DNA of 64,000 bases, from positions 2,108,001 through 2,172,000 of the forward strand of contig CP188828.1 in the NCBI GenBank assembly GCA_050110875.1, in the 5' to 3' direction. Shown here piece by piece: positions 1 through 8,016 of this stretch. Each line of letters opens with the position of its first letter. The first letter of the stretch is position 1. The position numbers were made by a program, and so were the translations under genes. The notes beneath the pieces were generated by a model that saw only the letters and a program-made list of their open reading frames with translations, was not told the origin of the DNA and did no database searches. The DNA is from Methyloligella sp050110875. GTDB taxonomy: Bacteria; Pseudomonadota; Alphaproteobacteria; Rhizobiales; Methyloligellaceae.

Positions 1-1
1 T

Positions 2-907
2 TCCACCTCCGATGTCGCGATGATCCCCTTCTACATCTTCTATTCGATGTTCGGTTTTCAGCGCATCGGCGATCTCGCCTGGGCGGCCGGCGACAGCCGC
101 GCCCGCGGCTTCCTGATCGGCGGCACGTCGGGCCGCACCACCTTGAACGGCGAAGGGCTGCAGCACGAGGACGGCCACAGCCATATCATCGCCGCGACCG
201 TCCCGAACTGCGTCTCCTACGACCCGACCTTCAGCTACGAGGTCGCCGTCATCATCCGCCACGGTCTGCAGCGCATGGTGGAGCAGCAGGAGGACGTCTA
301 TTTCTATCTGACCGCTCTCAACGAGAACTATGCCCACCCGGCGATGCCCGCCGGCGTCGAGGACGGCATCATCAAAGGTATGTACCGCCTCAAGACGGGA
401 CGGAAGAAGGGGCTCAAGGTCCAGCTTCTAGGCTCCGGCGCGATCCTGCGCGAGGTGCTGGCGGCGGCCGACTTGCTGAGAGAGGATTTCGGCGTCGCCG
501 CCGACGTCTGGAGCGTGACGAGCTTCACCGAGCTCGCCCGCGAAGCGCAAGACGCCGAGCGCTGGAACCTGCTCCATCCGGCCGCCAAGCCCCGCGTCCC
601 TTTCGTCACAGAACAATTGTCTCGGGCTCAGGGACCGGTGATCGCCTCCACCGACTACGTCAAAGCCTTCGCCGAGCAGATTCGCGCCTATATCCCGGAT
701 CTCTACCGGGTCTTGGGCACTGACGGCTTCGGCCGCTCCGACTCCCGCCGCAAGCTGCGGTTCCATTTCGAGGTCGACCGGCACTTCATCGTCGCGGCCG
801 CCCTCAAGGCCTTGGCGGACGAAGACAAGATTCCCGCAGGCACCGTGGTGGAAGCTCTGTCCCGCTACGGCATCGACCCGGACAAGCCCAACCCGGTGAC
901 CGTATAG
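2..907 (+). CDS. aceE: Pyruvate dehydrogenase E1 component, homodimeric type (3' part)
   Basis: C-terminal roughly 300 residues of the large single-chain E1, which decarboxylates pyruvate with thiamine diphosphate and passes the acetyl group to the lipoyl arm of E2. The frame is open to the left edge, so the start lies outside the window. The visible part begins in the transketolase-like pyrimidine domain (IPFYIFYSMFGFQR, then GTSGRTTLNGEGLQHEDGHS) and runs through the C-terminal domain (LLGSGAILREVLAAADLL, SVTSFTELARE). These stretches are typical of AceE and unlike the split alpha/beta E1 common in alphaproteobacteria. aceF follows 57 bases after the stop and lpdA follows that, so this is a complete PDH operon cut by the window edge. 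Confidence 0.96.
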   Translation, partial: STSDVAMIPFYIFYSMFGFQRIGDLAWAAGDSRARGFLIGGTSGRTTLNGEGLQHEDGHSHIIAATVPNCVSYDPTFSYEVAVIIRHGLQRMVEQQEDVYFYLTALNENYAHPAMPAGVEDGIIKGMYRLKTGRKKGLKVQLLGSGAILREVLAAADLLREDFGVAADVWSVTSFTELAREAQDAERWNLLHPAAKPRVPFVTEQLSRAQGPVIASTDYVKAFAEQIRAYIPDLYRVLGTDGFGRSDSRRKLRFHFEVDRHFIVAAALKALADEDKIPAGTVVEALSRYGIDPDKPNPVTV

Positions 908-964
908 CGGAGGCCGCTTTCGGCGCTCTCTTCCAGCCATCCGCCCTTGGAGGTTCAAGGCGAA

Positions 965-2263
965 ATGATCGAAGTGAAAGTACCCGATATCGGCGATTTC
1001 GCCGATGTGCCTGTGATCGAGATCCTGGTCGCGCCGGGCGACACGGTCGCCGAGGAAGATCCGCTGATCACGCTCGAATCCGACAAAGCGACGATGGAGG
1101 TGCCCTCGCCGTCGGACGGCAAGGTCGCGGAGATCCTCGTCAAGATCGGTGACACGGTAAGCGAGGGTGCTCCCATCCTTACCCTCGCAGCCGTGGCCGA
1201 AGCCGAAGGGGGAGCGGGGAACGACACGGAGCAAGACTCCGCCAGCGTCGACGGGGCGACGCCGGCGGATCGAGATGCACCGTCAGAGCAGCGGGCGGCG
1301 CCCTCTCCCGCCGCATCTCCCGCTCCCCCTCCGGCATCCGCGCCGTCGTCTTCCGAAGATCGGGTCACACCGGGCGAGGTTCATGCCAGCCCCTCCGTCA
1401 GACGCCTCGCCCGCGAGCTCGATATCGACCTGACGCAGATCCAGGCCACCGGCGCGAAAGGACGGATCACCAAGGAGGATGTGAAACGCACCCTCACCGG
1501 AAACGGAACGGCGGCATCGGCCGGCGCCGGCATCCCCAAAGTGCCATCCCAGGATTTCGCCAAGTTCGGCCCCGTCGAGACCGTGCCGCTCTCCCGGCTG
1601 AAGCGTCTATCGGGACCGCACCTCCATCGCGCCTGGCTCAACGTTCCCCACGTCACCCATACGGACGAGGCGGACATCACCGAGCTCGATCCTTATCGAA
1701 AAGAGCTCGACGCCAAGGCGCGGGAGAAAGGCTTCCGCGTGACCATGCTCTCCTTCCTCTTGATGGCGAGCACCGTCGCCTTGAAGGAATTCCCCCACTT
1801 CAACGCATCCCTGTCGCCGGACGAAGACGCGCTGATCCTCAAGCGCTACTACAATATCGGTGTGGCCGTAGACACGCCGGATGGGCTGGTGGTGCCCGCG
1901 ATCAAGGATGTCGACCGCAAGCGCATCTTCGAGCTGAGTGAGGAGCTGTCCGATGTCTCCCAACGCATGCGCGACGGCAAGATCGCTCCGGCCGACATTC
2001 AGGGCGCCACCTTTTCCATCTCAAGTCTCGGCGGCATCGGCGGCACCAATTTCACGCCCATCGTGAGCGCTCCGGAAGTCGCCATCCTCGGCGTTGTCCG
2101 GGCGAATATGCGACCGGTCTGGAACGGCGAGGAATTCGCGCCGCGCCTCATGCTGCCGCTCTGCCTCTCCTACGACCATCGCGTCATCGACGGGGCCGAC
2201 GCTGCGCGCTTCACCCGCCGCCTCACCGAGATCCTGGGCGATATCCGCCAACTGATCCTCTGA
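965..2263 (+). CDS. aceF: Dihydrolipoamide acetyltransferase E2 of pyruvate dehydrogenase
   Basis: Forms the core of the PDH complex and transfers acetyl from lipoyl-lysine to CoA. It has one N-terminal lipoyl domain with the modified lysine at about residue 41 (LESDKATMEV), an Ala/Pro/Ser-rich linker, a peripheral subunit-binding domain at about 138-172 (SPSVRRLARELDID ... AKGRITKEDV), and the catalytic domain ending in DHRVIDG with the active His near residue 405. At 432 residues it is short because it carries a single lipoyl domain, where many homodimeric-E1 systems have two or three. The ATG start was chosen over an in-frame TTG 18 bases upstream because GGAGG lies about 11 bases before the ATG and the lipoyl fold begins at this methionine. 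It lies between aceE and lpdA. Confidence 0.95.
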   Translation: MIEVKVPDIGDFADVPVIEILVAPGDTVAEEDPLITLESDKATMEVPSPSDGKVAEILVKIGDTVSEGAPILTLAAVAEAEGGAGNDTEQDSASVDGATPADRDAPSEQRAAPSPAASPAPPPASAPSSSEDRVTPGEVHASPSVRRLARELDIDLTQIQATGAKGRITKEDVKRTLTGNGTAASAGAGIPKVPSQDFAKFGPVETVPLSRLKRLSGPHLHRAWLNVPHVTHTDEADITELDPYRKELDAKAREKGFRVTMLSFLLMASTVALKEFPHFNASLSPDEDALILKRYYNIGVAVDTPDGLVVPAIKDVDRKRIFELSEELSDVSQRMRDGKIAPADIQGATFSISSLGGIGGTNFTPIVSAPEVAILGVVRANMRPVWNGEEFAPRLMLPLCLSYDHRVIDGADAARFTRRLTEILGDIRQLIL

Positions 2264-2300
2264 GTCCTCAATCTCCAAATTTCCGAACGCCAAGGTTCCC

Positions 2301-3731
2301 ATGACGCGCAAAGCCGATATCGAAACGGAAATCCTTGTGCTGGGCGCAGGGCCCGGCGGCTATTCGGCGGCCTTCCGCGCTGCCGATCTCGGCAAATCCG
2401 TGACCCTCGTGGAGCGGTCGCCGGTCCTGGGCGGGGTGTGCCTCAATGTCGGCTGCATTCCCTCCAAGGCGCTTCTCCATGCCGCCAAGGTCATCGAGGA
2501 GGCGGAGGCCATGGGCGAGCACGGGATCGGCTTCGCTGCGCCGCACATCGATCTGGACAAGCTCCGGGATTGGAAAGATCGGGTGATCGAAAAGCTGACC
2601 GGCGGCCTCGCGGCTCTCGCCAAGCAGCGCAAGGTCGCGGTGGTCAACGGCACCGGCCGCTTCGTCTCTCCCAACGAGATCGAAGTCATTGAGGACGGGG
2701 TCGCCAAGAAGGTCCGCTTCGGCCAGGCGATCATCGCCGCAGGATCTCGGCCGGCAAGCCTACCCTTCATCCCTGGCGGCGATCCTCGCATCCTCGATTC
2801 CAGCGCCGCCCTGGAGATCGCCGATATTCCGAAGCGATTGCTGGTCATCGGCGGCGGCATAATCGGGCTGGAGATGGCGACGGTCTATCACGCCCTCGGC
2901 AGCCAGGTGACCATCGTGGAGGTGATGGACCAGCTCATTCCCGGCGCCGACGCCGATCTCGTCGCACCGCTGACGAAGCGCATCGCAGCCCGCTACGAGG
3001 CGATTCATCTCGGCACCAAGGTCACCGAGCTTAAGACCGCCGAAAAGGCACTGACCGTCCGTTTCGAAGGGAAGGACGTGCCTGCGGCGGCACGCTTCGA
3101 CAAGCTGCTCGTCGCCGTCGGCCGCACGCCCAACAGCGACGGGCTGAACCTCGAAGCTGCCGGCATCGGCATAGACGAACGCGGCTTCATCCCCGTCGAT
3201 GCGCAGCTCCGCACGGCCACGCCCAACATCTTCGCCATCGGCGATATCGTCGGCCAGCCCATGCTCGCCCACAAGGCCGTGCATGAAGGCAAGGTGGCGG
3301 CGGAAGTGGCCGCCGGAAAGAAAACCGCTTTCGATGCCAAGGTCATTCCCTCCGTCGCCTATACGGACCCGGAAGTCGCCTGGGCCGGGCTGACGGAGAA
3401 CGATGCGAAAGCCAAAGGCGTCTCTTACGAGAAGGCGAAGTTTCCCTGGGCCGCTTCGGGGCGCGCCTTGTCCCTCGGCCGCGACGAGGGGCTCACCAAG
3501 ATCCTGTTCGATCCGGAGAGCCACCGCATTCTGGGATGCGGCATCGTCGGACCCAATGCCGGGGATCTCATAGCGGAGGCTGCCCTCGCCATCGAGATGG
3601 GCGCCGACGCCGCCGACATCGCCGCCACCATCCACCCGCACCCGACCCTGTCGGAGACCTTCGCCTTCGCCGCCGAGATGTTCGACGGCACCATCACCGA
3701 TCTCATGCCGCCCAAGCGAAAGACCGGCTGA
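2301..3731 (+). CDS. lpdA: Dihydrolipoyl dehydrogenase E3
   Basis: FAD-dependent disulfide oxidoreductase that reoxidises dihydrolipoamide with NAD+, closing the PDH cycle. The FAD-binding GAGPGG lies at residues 15-20. The redox disulfide is Cys47/Cys52 (GGVCLNVGCIPSK). The NAD-binding segment is GGGIIGLEMATVY and the second FAD motif is NIFAIGDIVGQPMLAHKA. The C-terminal catalytic His-Glu dyad is in HPHPTLSE. Length (476 aa) is normal and there is no N-terminal lipoyl extension. It begins 37 bases after aceF and so serves the same operon. It could also supply E3 to other 2-oxoacid dehydrogenases, since only one copy is visible here. Confidence 0.97.
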   Translation: MTRKADIETEILVLGAGPGGYSAAFRAADLGKSVTLVERSPVLGGVCLNVGCIPSKALLHAAKVIEEAEAMGEHGIGFAAPHIDLDKLRDWKDRVIEKLTGGLAALAKQRKVAVVNGTGRFVSPNEIEVIEDGVAKKVRFGQAIIAAGSRPASLPFIPGGDPRILDSSAALEIADIPKRLLVIGGGIIGLEMATVYHALGSQVTIVEVMDQLIPGADADLVAPLTKRIAARYEAIHLGTKVTELKTAEKALTVRFEGKDVPAAARFDKLLVAVGRTPNSDGLNLEAAGIGIDERGFIPVDAQLRTATPNIFAIGDIVGQPMLAHKAVHEGKVAAEVAAGKKTAFDAKVIPSVAYTDPEVAWAGLTENDAKAKGVSYEKAKFPWAASGRALSLGRDEGLTKILFDPESHRILGCGIVGPNAGDLIAEAALAIEMGADAADIAATIHPHPTLSETFAFAAEMFDGTITDLMPPKRKTG

Positions 3732-3793
3732 CCGGCCCGCCATGGCGCGCCTTGCCGGGAACCGGCAAGACGCTTGAACCGTGGCGGGGCCGG
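3732..3793. terminator. Nested inverted repeat between convergent lpdA and folD
   Basis: An inner perfect 8-bp stem, CTTGCCGG / CCGGCAAG, with a GAA loop (3751-3769) sits inside an outer imperfect stem (CCGGCCCGCCA / TGGCGGGGCCGG). It fills the 67-base space between two convergent genes, so it probably ends transcription from both sides. There is no T-tract on either strand. Confidence 0.6.
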
Positions 3794-3798
3794 CGCCC

Positions 3799-4710
3799 TT
3801 AAACGGGCTCTGGCTCGCTGATCGCCTCGGCCTGGCCCTTCTCGCGCTGGAAGTGCCGCTCGGCGGATTTGACCGTGTTGGCCAGCAGCATGGTGACAGT
3901 CATGGGACCGACACCGCCCGGCACCGGCGTCAGCAGCGAGGCACGCTCCTTCACCGTGTCGAAGTCGCAATCGCCCACCAGCTTGCCATTGGGCAGCCGG
4001 TTGATGCCCACATCGACCACCACGGCGCCCCGCTTCACCATCGGCCCGACCACGAGGTTCGGACACCCTGCCGCCAGGATCAGGATATCGGCCAGGATGG
4101 TGTATTGCGCCAGGTCCCGCGTCTTGATGTGGCAGATGGAGACCGTCGCCTCCCGCTGCATCAGCATCAGCGCCATGGGCTTGCCAACGATATTGCTGGC
4201 GCCCACCACCACGGCATTCTTGCCGGAAACGTTCACCCCCGCCGCATCGAGCAGCAGCATGACGCCGTGGGGCGTGCAGGGCGGAAACACCGTGTCGCCG
4301 ATCACCAGCCCGCCGACATTGTAGAGATGGAATCCGTCGACATCCTTCTCCACGCTGATCGCGCCTAGCACCGGCGCCAGCGCGATATGCTTCGGCAGCG
4401 GCAGCTGCACCAGGATGCCGTGCACGTCCGGCGCGGCGGAAAGCTCCCGCACCTTCGCAATCACCTCCTCCTGGCTGACATCTTCCGAAAAGATGTACTG
4501 CCGTGAGTCGATGCCCGCCTCCTCGCAGGCGCGCACCTTGCGGCCCACATAGACGATCGAGGCGGGATCCTCGCCCACCCGGATCACAGCCAATGTCGGC
4601 CGCCAGCCGGCCGCCGCCACAAGCCTGTCGACTCGTTCCTTCAACCCGGCGCGAATTTTCGCGGCGATGGCGTTGCCATCGATGATTTCCGCTGTTTCTG
4701 TTTTCGTCAT
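3799..4710 (-). CDS. folD: Bifunctional methylenetetrahydrofolate dehydrogenase / methenyltetrahydrofolate cyclohydrolase
   Basis: Interconverts 5,10-methylene-, 5,10-methenyl- and 10-formyl-tetrahydrofolate with NADP, supplying one-carbon units for purines and formylmethionine. The substrate-site Tyr54 and Lys58 lie in SIVYVGRKVR, followed by the signature GILVQLPLPKH. The Rossmann motif is VVVGASNIVGKP (GASN rather than the more common GRSN). The C-terminal signature is TPVPGGVGPMTVTMLL. It is 303 aa long, which is normal. The start is the ATG giving MTKTETAEIIDG. Longer open frames upstream run into the N gap and are artefacts. An acidic tail (AISEPEPV) follows the fold. Confidence 0.96.
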   Translation of the reverse strand: MTKTETAEIIDGNAIAAKIRAGLKERVDRLVAAAGWRPTLAVIRVGEDPASIVYVGRKVRACEEAGIDSRQYIFSEDVSQEEVIAKVRELSAAPDVHGILVQLPLPKHIALAPVLGAISVEKDVDGFHLYNVGGLVIGDTVFPPCTPHGVMLLLDAAGVNVSGKNAVVVGASNIVGKPMALMLMQREATVSICHIKTRDLAQYTILADILILAAGCPNLVVGPMVKRGAVVVDVGINRLPNGKLVGDCDFDTVKERASLLTPVPGGVGPMTVTMLLANTVKSAERHFQREKGQAEAISEPEPV

Positions 4711-4860
4711 TCGAAAATAGTCCTTCGATTCTAAACGCGCCCTTCCGCCTGGGATGGTCTCAGACGCCGAAACCGGGAGCAAGGCGGCAAGGCGCGCATG
4801 TCGCGGTGTATCCGGGAGAGAAATCGAAGAAGAATAGAAAGTGTCGCGCTTAGGAATCCG

Positions 4861-4910
4861 NNNNNNNNNNNNNNNNNNNNNNNNNNNNNNNNNNNNNNNN
4901 NNNNNNNNNN
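4861..4910. other. Assembly gap (50 N)
   Basis: Fifty undetermined bases lie in the divergent region between folD and the P450. The round number suggests a scaffold placeholder of unknown true length. Any apparent open frame crossing it is not real evidence of coding, and the promoters of both neighbours may be partly hidden here. Confidence 0.99.
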
Positions 4911-4984
4911 CATGCACACCACAACAAACTGGGACGTCGAAACATATCTCGACTACCTGCCATAGAAACGAAGGAGAGCAAGAA

Positions 4985-6208
4985 ATGGAAACCGCGGCAC
5001 GGCTGGAAGATGCCCCCTTCGTCAATCTCGCCGATCCCGCCCTCTCGATCCGCTCCGGTCCCATCAAGGAAGCGCGTGATCGGAGTTGGTTCGCCCGCAC
5101 GCCTTATGGGATCGCGGTCCTGCGCTATAATCACGTCCGCAAGCTCCTGCTGCATAAGGGCTTGCGCCAGGGCAGCCATGCGTGGCCCGGTCATAATCAA
5201 GTCGAAGGCATCTTCGCCGATTGGTGGGCCCGCACCATCCTGGTGAAGGAGGGCGAGGATCATTCCAGGCTCAGGAAGCTGGTGAACCCCGCCTTCTCGC
5301 CACGGGTGATCCAGGGTCTCCTCCCCCATTTCGAGGAGATCGCCAAGGAGCTCGCCGATGGTTTCGTGGACAGGGGCGAATGCGATTTCATGGCGGATTT
5401 CGCCAACCCCTACGCATCCCGCGTGCTCTGTCACGTGCTTGGCCTGCCCAAGGAGGAGGCCGCCCATGTGCTGGATCTCTCGGCCGAAATGGGGCTGGCG
5501 CTCGGCGTCGACTTCAAGAAGCACGAGGACCGCATCAACAAGGCGACCGAAGGCATGTTCGCCTATGCCGATGAGATCGTGGAACGCCGTCGCGAGCAGA
5601 AGGGCGGCGACGACTTCATGTCCAATCTGGTCGCCGCAAGCGAGGATAACGACCGCCTCTCCGACGACGAGCTGCGCGACATGATCCTCATGCTGGTGTT
5701 CGCCGGCATCGACACCACCCGCAACCAGCTCGGCCTCGGCATCGCGACCTTCCTGGAATTCCCCGATCAGTGGGCGCTGCTCGCCGACAATCCCGATCTC
5801 GCGCCGAAAGCGGTCGAGGAGATCCTGCGCATCCGCCCGACCATCACCTGGGTCACCCGGGAGGCCTGGGACGACTTCGAATATGAAGGAGTTCTCATCG
5901 AGAAGGGCACCACCCTGCACCTGATCTCCGAGTCCGCCGGCACCGATCCGGAGATCTTCGACCCCGTCACTTTCGACATCACGCAAACAGACCGGGCGCG
6001 GAATTTCGGCTTCGGCGGCGGCATCCATCACTGCCTCGGCCACGCCATCGCCCGCGCGGACATGACGGTCGCCTTCAAGATGCTGCCCCAGCGCATGCGC
6101 AATATCCGAAAGAATGGCGAGGGCAGCTTCCTGCCCGATAGCGGCAATACCGGCCCGATCTCGCTCCCCATCGCCTTCGATCCGGAGAAGGTCGCCGCAG
6201 CGGCGTAA
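4985..6208 (+). CDS. Cytochrome P450, soluble bacterial class
   Basis: Haem-thiolate monooxygenase of 407 aa with no membrane anchor. The I-helix oxygen-activation motif AGIDTT is at residues 240-245, the K-helix ExxR is Glu279-Arg282 (EEILRIRP), and the haem loop FGFGGGIHHCLG carries the axial Cys350. ILVKEGEDHSRLRKLVNPAFS matches the C-helix region. AAGGAG lies about 8 bases before the chosen ATG. Upstream open sequence comes from the N gap. No ferredoxin or ferredoxin reductase gene is nearby, so the redox partner must be encoded elsewhere. The substrate cannot be read from the sequence. Confidence 0.93.
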   Translation: METAARLEDAPFVNLADPALSIRSGPIKEARDRSWFARTPYGIAVLRYNHVRKLLLHKGLRQGSHAWPGHNQVEGIFADWWARTILVKEGEDHSRLRKLVNPAFSPRVIQGLLPHFEEIAKELADGFVDRGECDFMADFANPYASRVLCHVLGLPKEEAAHVLDLSAEMGLALGVDFKKHEDRINKATEGMFAYADEIVERRREQKGGDDFMSNLVAASEDNDRLSDDELRDMILMLVFAGIDTTRNQLGLGIATFLEFPDQWALLADNPDLAPKAVEEILRIRPTITWVTREAWDDFEYEGVLIEKGTTLHLISESAGTDPEIFDPVTFDITQTDRARNFGFGGGIHHCLGHAIARADMTVAFKMLPQRMRNIRKNGEGSFLPDSGNTGPISLPIAFDPEKVAAAA

Positions 6209-6244
6209 AGACAGGCCGCGATAAATTCCGCCAGGATCGGCAAT

Positions 6245-6278
6245 CCCTACGCATCTCGCCCAACGCAGATGCGTGGGG
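6245..6278. terminator. 12-bp stem-loop between convergent genes
   Basis: CCCTACGCATCT pairs with AGATGCGTGGGG (one T-G wobble) around a 10-base loop. It lies just after the P450 stop and opposite the 3' end of the endonuclease/exonuclease/phosphatase gene, so it is placed to terminate either or both. Confidence 0.5.
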
Positions 6279-6350
6279 CGCCCGAGGCGGACGGCCCCTC
6301 TTCATCCCTGCCGCGGCGACGGACGTCCGGAGCTTGCGGATCCCTCCCCG

Positions 6351-7481
6351 TCAGACGATCGCGCGGTCGCGGATCTGCTGAAGATAATTGTCGGAATAGT
6401 CGGTCTTGATCTCGCACCAAAGCAGCTTGTGATCGGACATCTGGTGCTTCCGGTAATAGGTCTTGTAGTAGCGTTCCTTCTGTGCCCGGTCCCGTGGATC
6501 GCCGTCGCTGTCCTCGTCGAACTCTTCCGGCTTCACCACGTCGACATAGTGACCGGCATCGCCTTCCCGATAGACCGCGCCGAACATATCGAAGATACCC
6601 GACGCCCCCAGCTCGAAGCGGGAATCGGCGAGCTTGAAGGCGATCTGATCGTAATGATGGGTACCCGATAGGCTGGACGGTGCATCCTTGATCGCCTGCG
6701 GGATGACGAAGCCTGCCCTCTCCAGGGCTTGCATGGTCTGATGCTCCGGCGAAACGATGTTGAAATCGCCGAGCAGGATGTAGTTGGCCTCCTGGCGATC
6801 CTGCTCGCTGCGCTCCCCCAGCATCTTTTCCTCGTCCTGCTGCCGTTGAGCGAGAAACTGCGCGATCTTCTCGATCTCCCGCCGGCGACGCTCCATATGC
6901 GGGCTCGAGTCAGAGCTCTTCCCGTAGAAGATATGCACGGTGCAGAGCTTGAACTTGAACCAGCCGGCCTGGAAGGCGACCGAGAACGGCGTACGCGCGA
7001 ATTGCACGTTCCGCCCCGCCTCGTCGGTGCCGGGATCGGCGATCTCCTGCCCCGTCGGCAGAACGATCTCCCCCGCCTCCTTGCGGAAACGAACCTTCGA
7101 TTTTCGATAGGCGAAGGCGAGGCGCTCCGAATTCCCTTTTGCGCCTGCGGTCGTATCGGTGACGATGTAATCCCAGGCCTGCCCCAGATGGGCATCCATC
7201 AGATACTCGAATTGCTTCAGGTCGTGGTTGACCTCCTGGATCGCCACGAGATCGAAATGGTCGATGATCTCGGCGATATAGAGAAGCGATTCAGCCGTCC
7301 GCTGATAGGCCCCGCCATCGCCGAAATGCATGAGATTCCACGTCGCCAGCCGGAGGCTGCGTTCGTCGGAGACGCCGTGAATCTCCGCCCTCAGCTTCTC
7401 CTTCAGGGCCAGCAGACGATCGGCCACGAAAGCCTGATGGGCTTCGGGCGCGAGATATTTGACGCCAGTGATGAAGGTCAT
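6351..7481 (-). CDS. Endonuclease/exonuclease/phosphatase family protein
   Basis: A 376-aa member of the metal-dependent EEP fold (DNase I, exonuclease III and phosphodiesterases). All fold motifs are present in order: LRLATWNLMHFG (Asn), LVAIQEVNHD (metal Glu), ERLAFAYR, TVHIFYG, YILLGDFNIVSP (catalytic Asp and Asn), HYDQIAF, and the terminal MSDHKLLWCEI (Asp-His). There is no signal peptide, so it is probably cytoplasmic. The substrate (nucleic acid, phosphoinositide or lipid-like) cannot be inferred. An insertion rich in Arg, Glu and Gln around residues 205-235 (ERRRREIEKIAQFLAQRQQ) is probably a surface helix. Transcribed alone. Confidence 0.85.
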   Translation of the reverse strand: MTFITGVKYLAPEAHQAFVADRLLALKEKLRAEIHGVSDERSLRLATWNLMHFGDGGAYQRTAESLLYIAEIIDHFDLVAIQEVNHDLKQFEYLMDAHLGQAWDYIVTDTTAGAKGNSERLAFAYRKSKVRFRKEAGEIVLPTGQEIADPGTDEAGRNVQFARTPFSVAFQAGWFKFKLCTVHIFYGKSSDSSPHMERRRREIEKIAQFLAQRQQDEEKMLGERSEQDRQEANYILLGDFNIVSPEHQTMQALERAGFVIPQAIKDAPSSLSGTHHYDQIAFKLADSRFELGASGIFDMFGAVYREGDAGHYVDVVKPEEFDEDSDGDPRDRAQKERYYKTYYRKHQMSDHKLLWCEIKTDYSDNYLQQIRDRAIV

Positions 7482-7592
7482 GCCCCGCCCCGGATCGAGT
7501 TGTTATGATCAGAATAGCAACCTTTCCGAGAGCCAACAATTGCGATATGGCCCGCTTTGCACGGCCTGTCCGCCAAGCGAACACGATGCGGT

Positions 7593-7844
7593 TCAGCCGC
7601 TTTCAGGACCGCCGCTTTCCTGGGACTTGATCCTGAGCTTGCCGACCTTCAGCTCATCCACCTCCAGGGACTTGATGCGTGCACGGCCGACCGCGAGCCG
7701 CCCGATGGCGAGCGCGCCGATTGCGAACGCTCCGACGGCCAGGGCGCCTAAGGCCAATGCGCCGACCGACGCGGTGCCTGCGGAACCGGACCGCAAGACG
7801 ACATCCCTCTGGTGCGATGTTCGAAGCGAGCGTCTCTTGGGCAT
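7593..7844 (-). CDS. Small pentad-repeat protein, function unknown
   Basis: An 83-aa protein whose middle (residues 23-72) is ten uninterrupted five-residue units. The first units read GALAL, GALAV and GAFAI; the last read KSLEV, DELKV and GKLRI. In each unit the fifth residue is V, L or I and the third is nearly always L or F. The first half is Gly/Ala-rich and uncharged and the second half is charged. The period recalls pentapeptide-repeat beta-helices, although the usual A(D/N)LXX consensus is absent. It could instead insert into or lie on a membrane. The N-terminus is basic (PKRRSLRTSHQR). I recall similar small proteins in Rhizobiales but know no function. The ATG was chosen over a TTG three codons upstream. 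Confidence 0.7.
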   Translation of the reverse strand: MPKRRSLRTSHQRDVVLRSGSAGTASVGALALGALAVGAFAIGALAIGRLAVGRARIKSLEVDELKVGKLRIKSQESGGPESG

Positions 7845-7925
7845 GATCGTCAATCCCGTAACGAGCCTGGCAAAACGTCCACACGCGTATGCCTGTTCCC
7901 GCGACCGCCGCGCACGCTGTCATGG

Positions 7926-7950
7926 CCGAGATGTCCACCCGAGATGTCCA
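7926..7950. repeat. Tandem 12-bp direct repeat in a divergent promoter region
   Basis: CCGAGATGTCCA occurs twice with a 13-base pitch (one intervening C) in the 172-base space between the pentad-repeat gene and the MscS gene, which are transcribed away from each other. It could be an operator. No protein partner is known. Confidence 0.5.
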
Positions 7951-8016
7951 TCTTTGTCGGAATCGAATCTGGTCTAGAATGAGCGTCATGCACAACCGAG
8001 CGACGAGGCGCCATTC

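Noticed and set aside
4731..5100. Open frames crossing the N gap (extensions of folD and of the P450)
   Set aside because: They depend on undetermined bases. The true starts have ribosome sites or family N-termini on either side.
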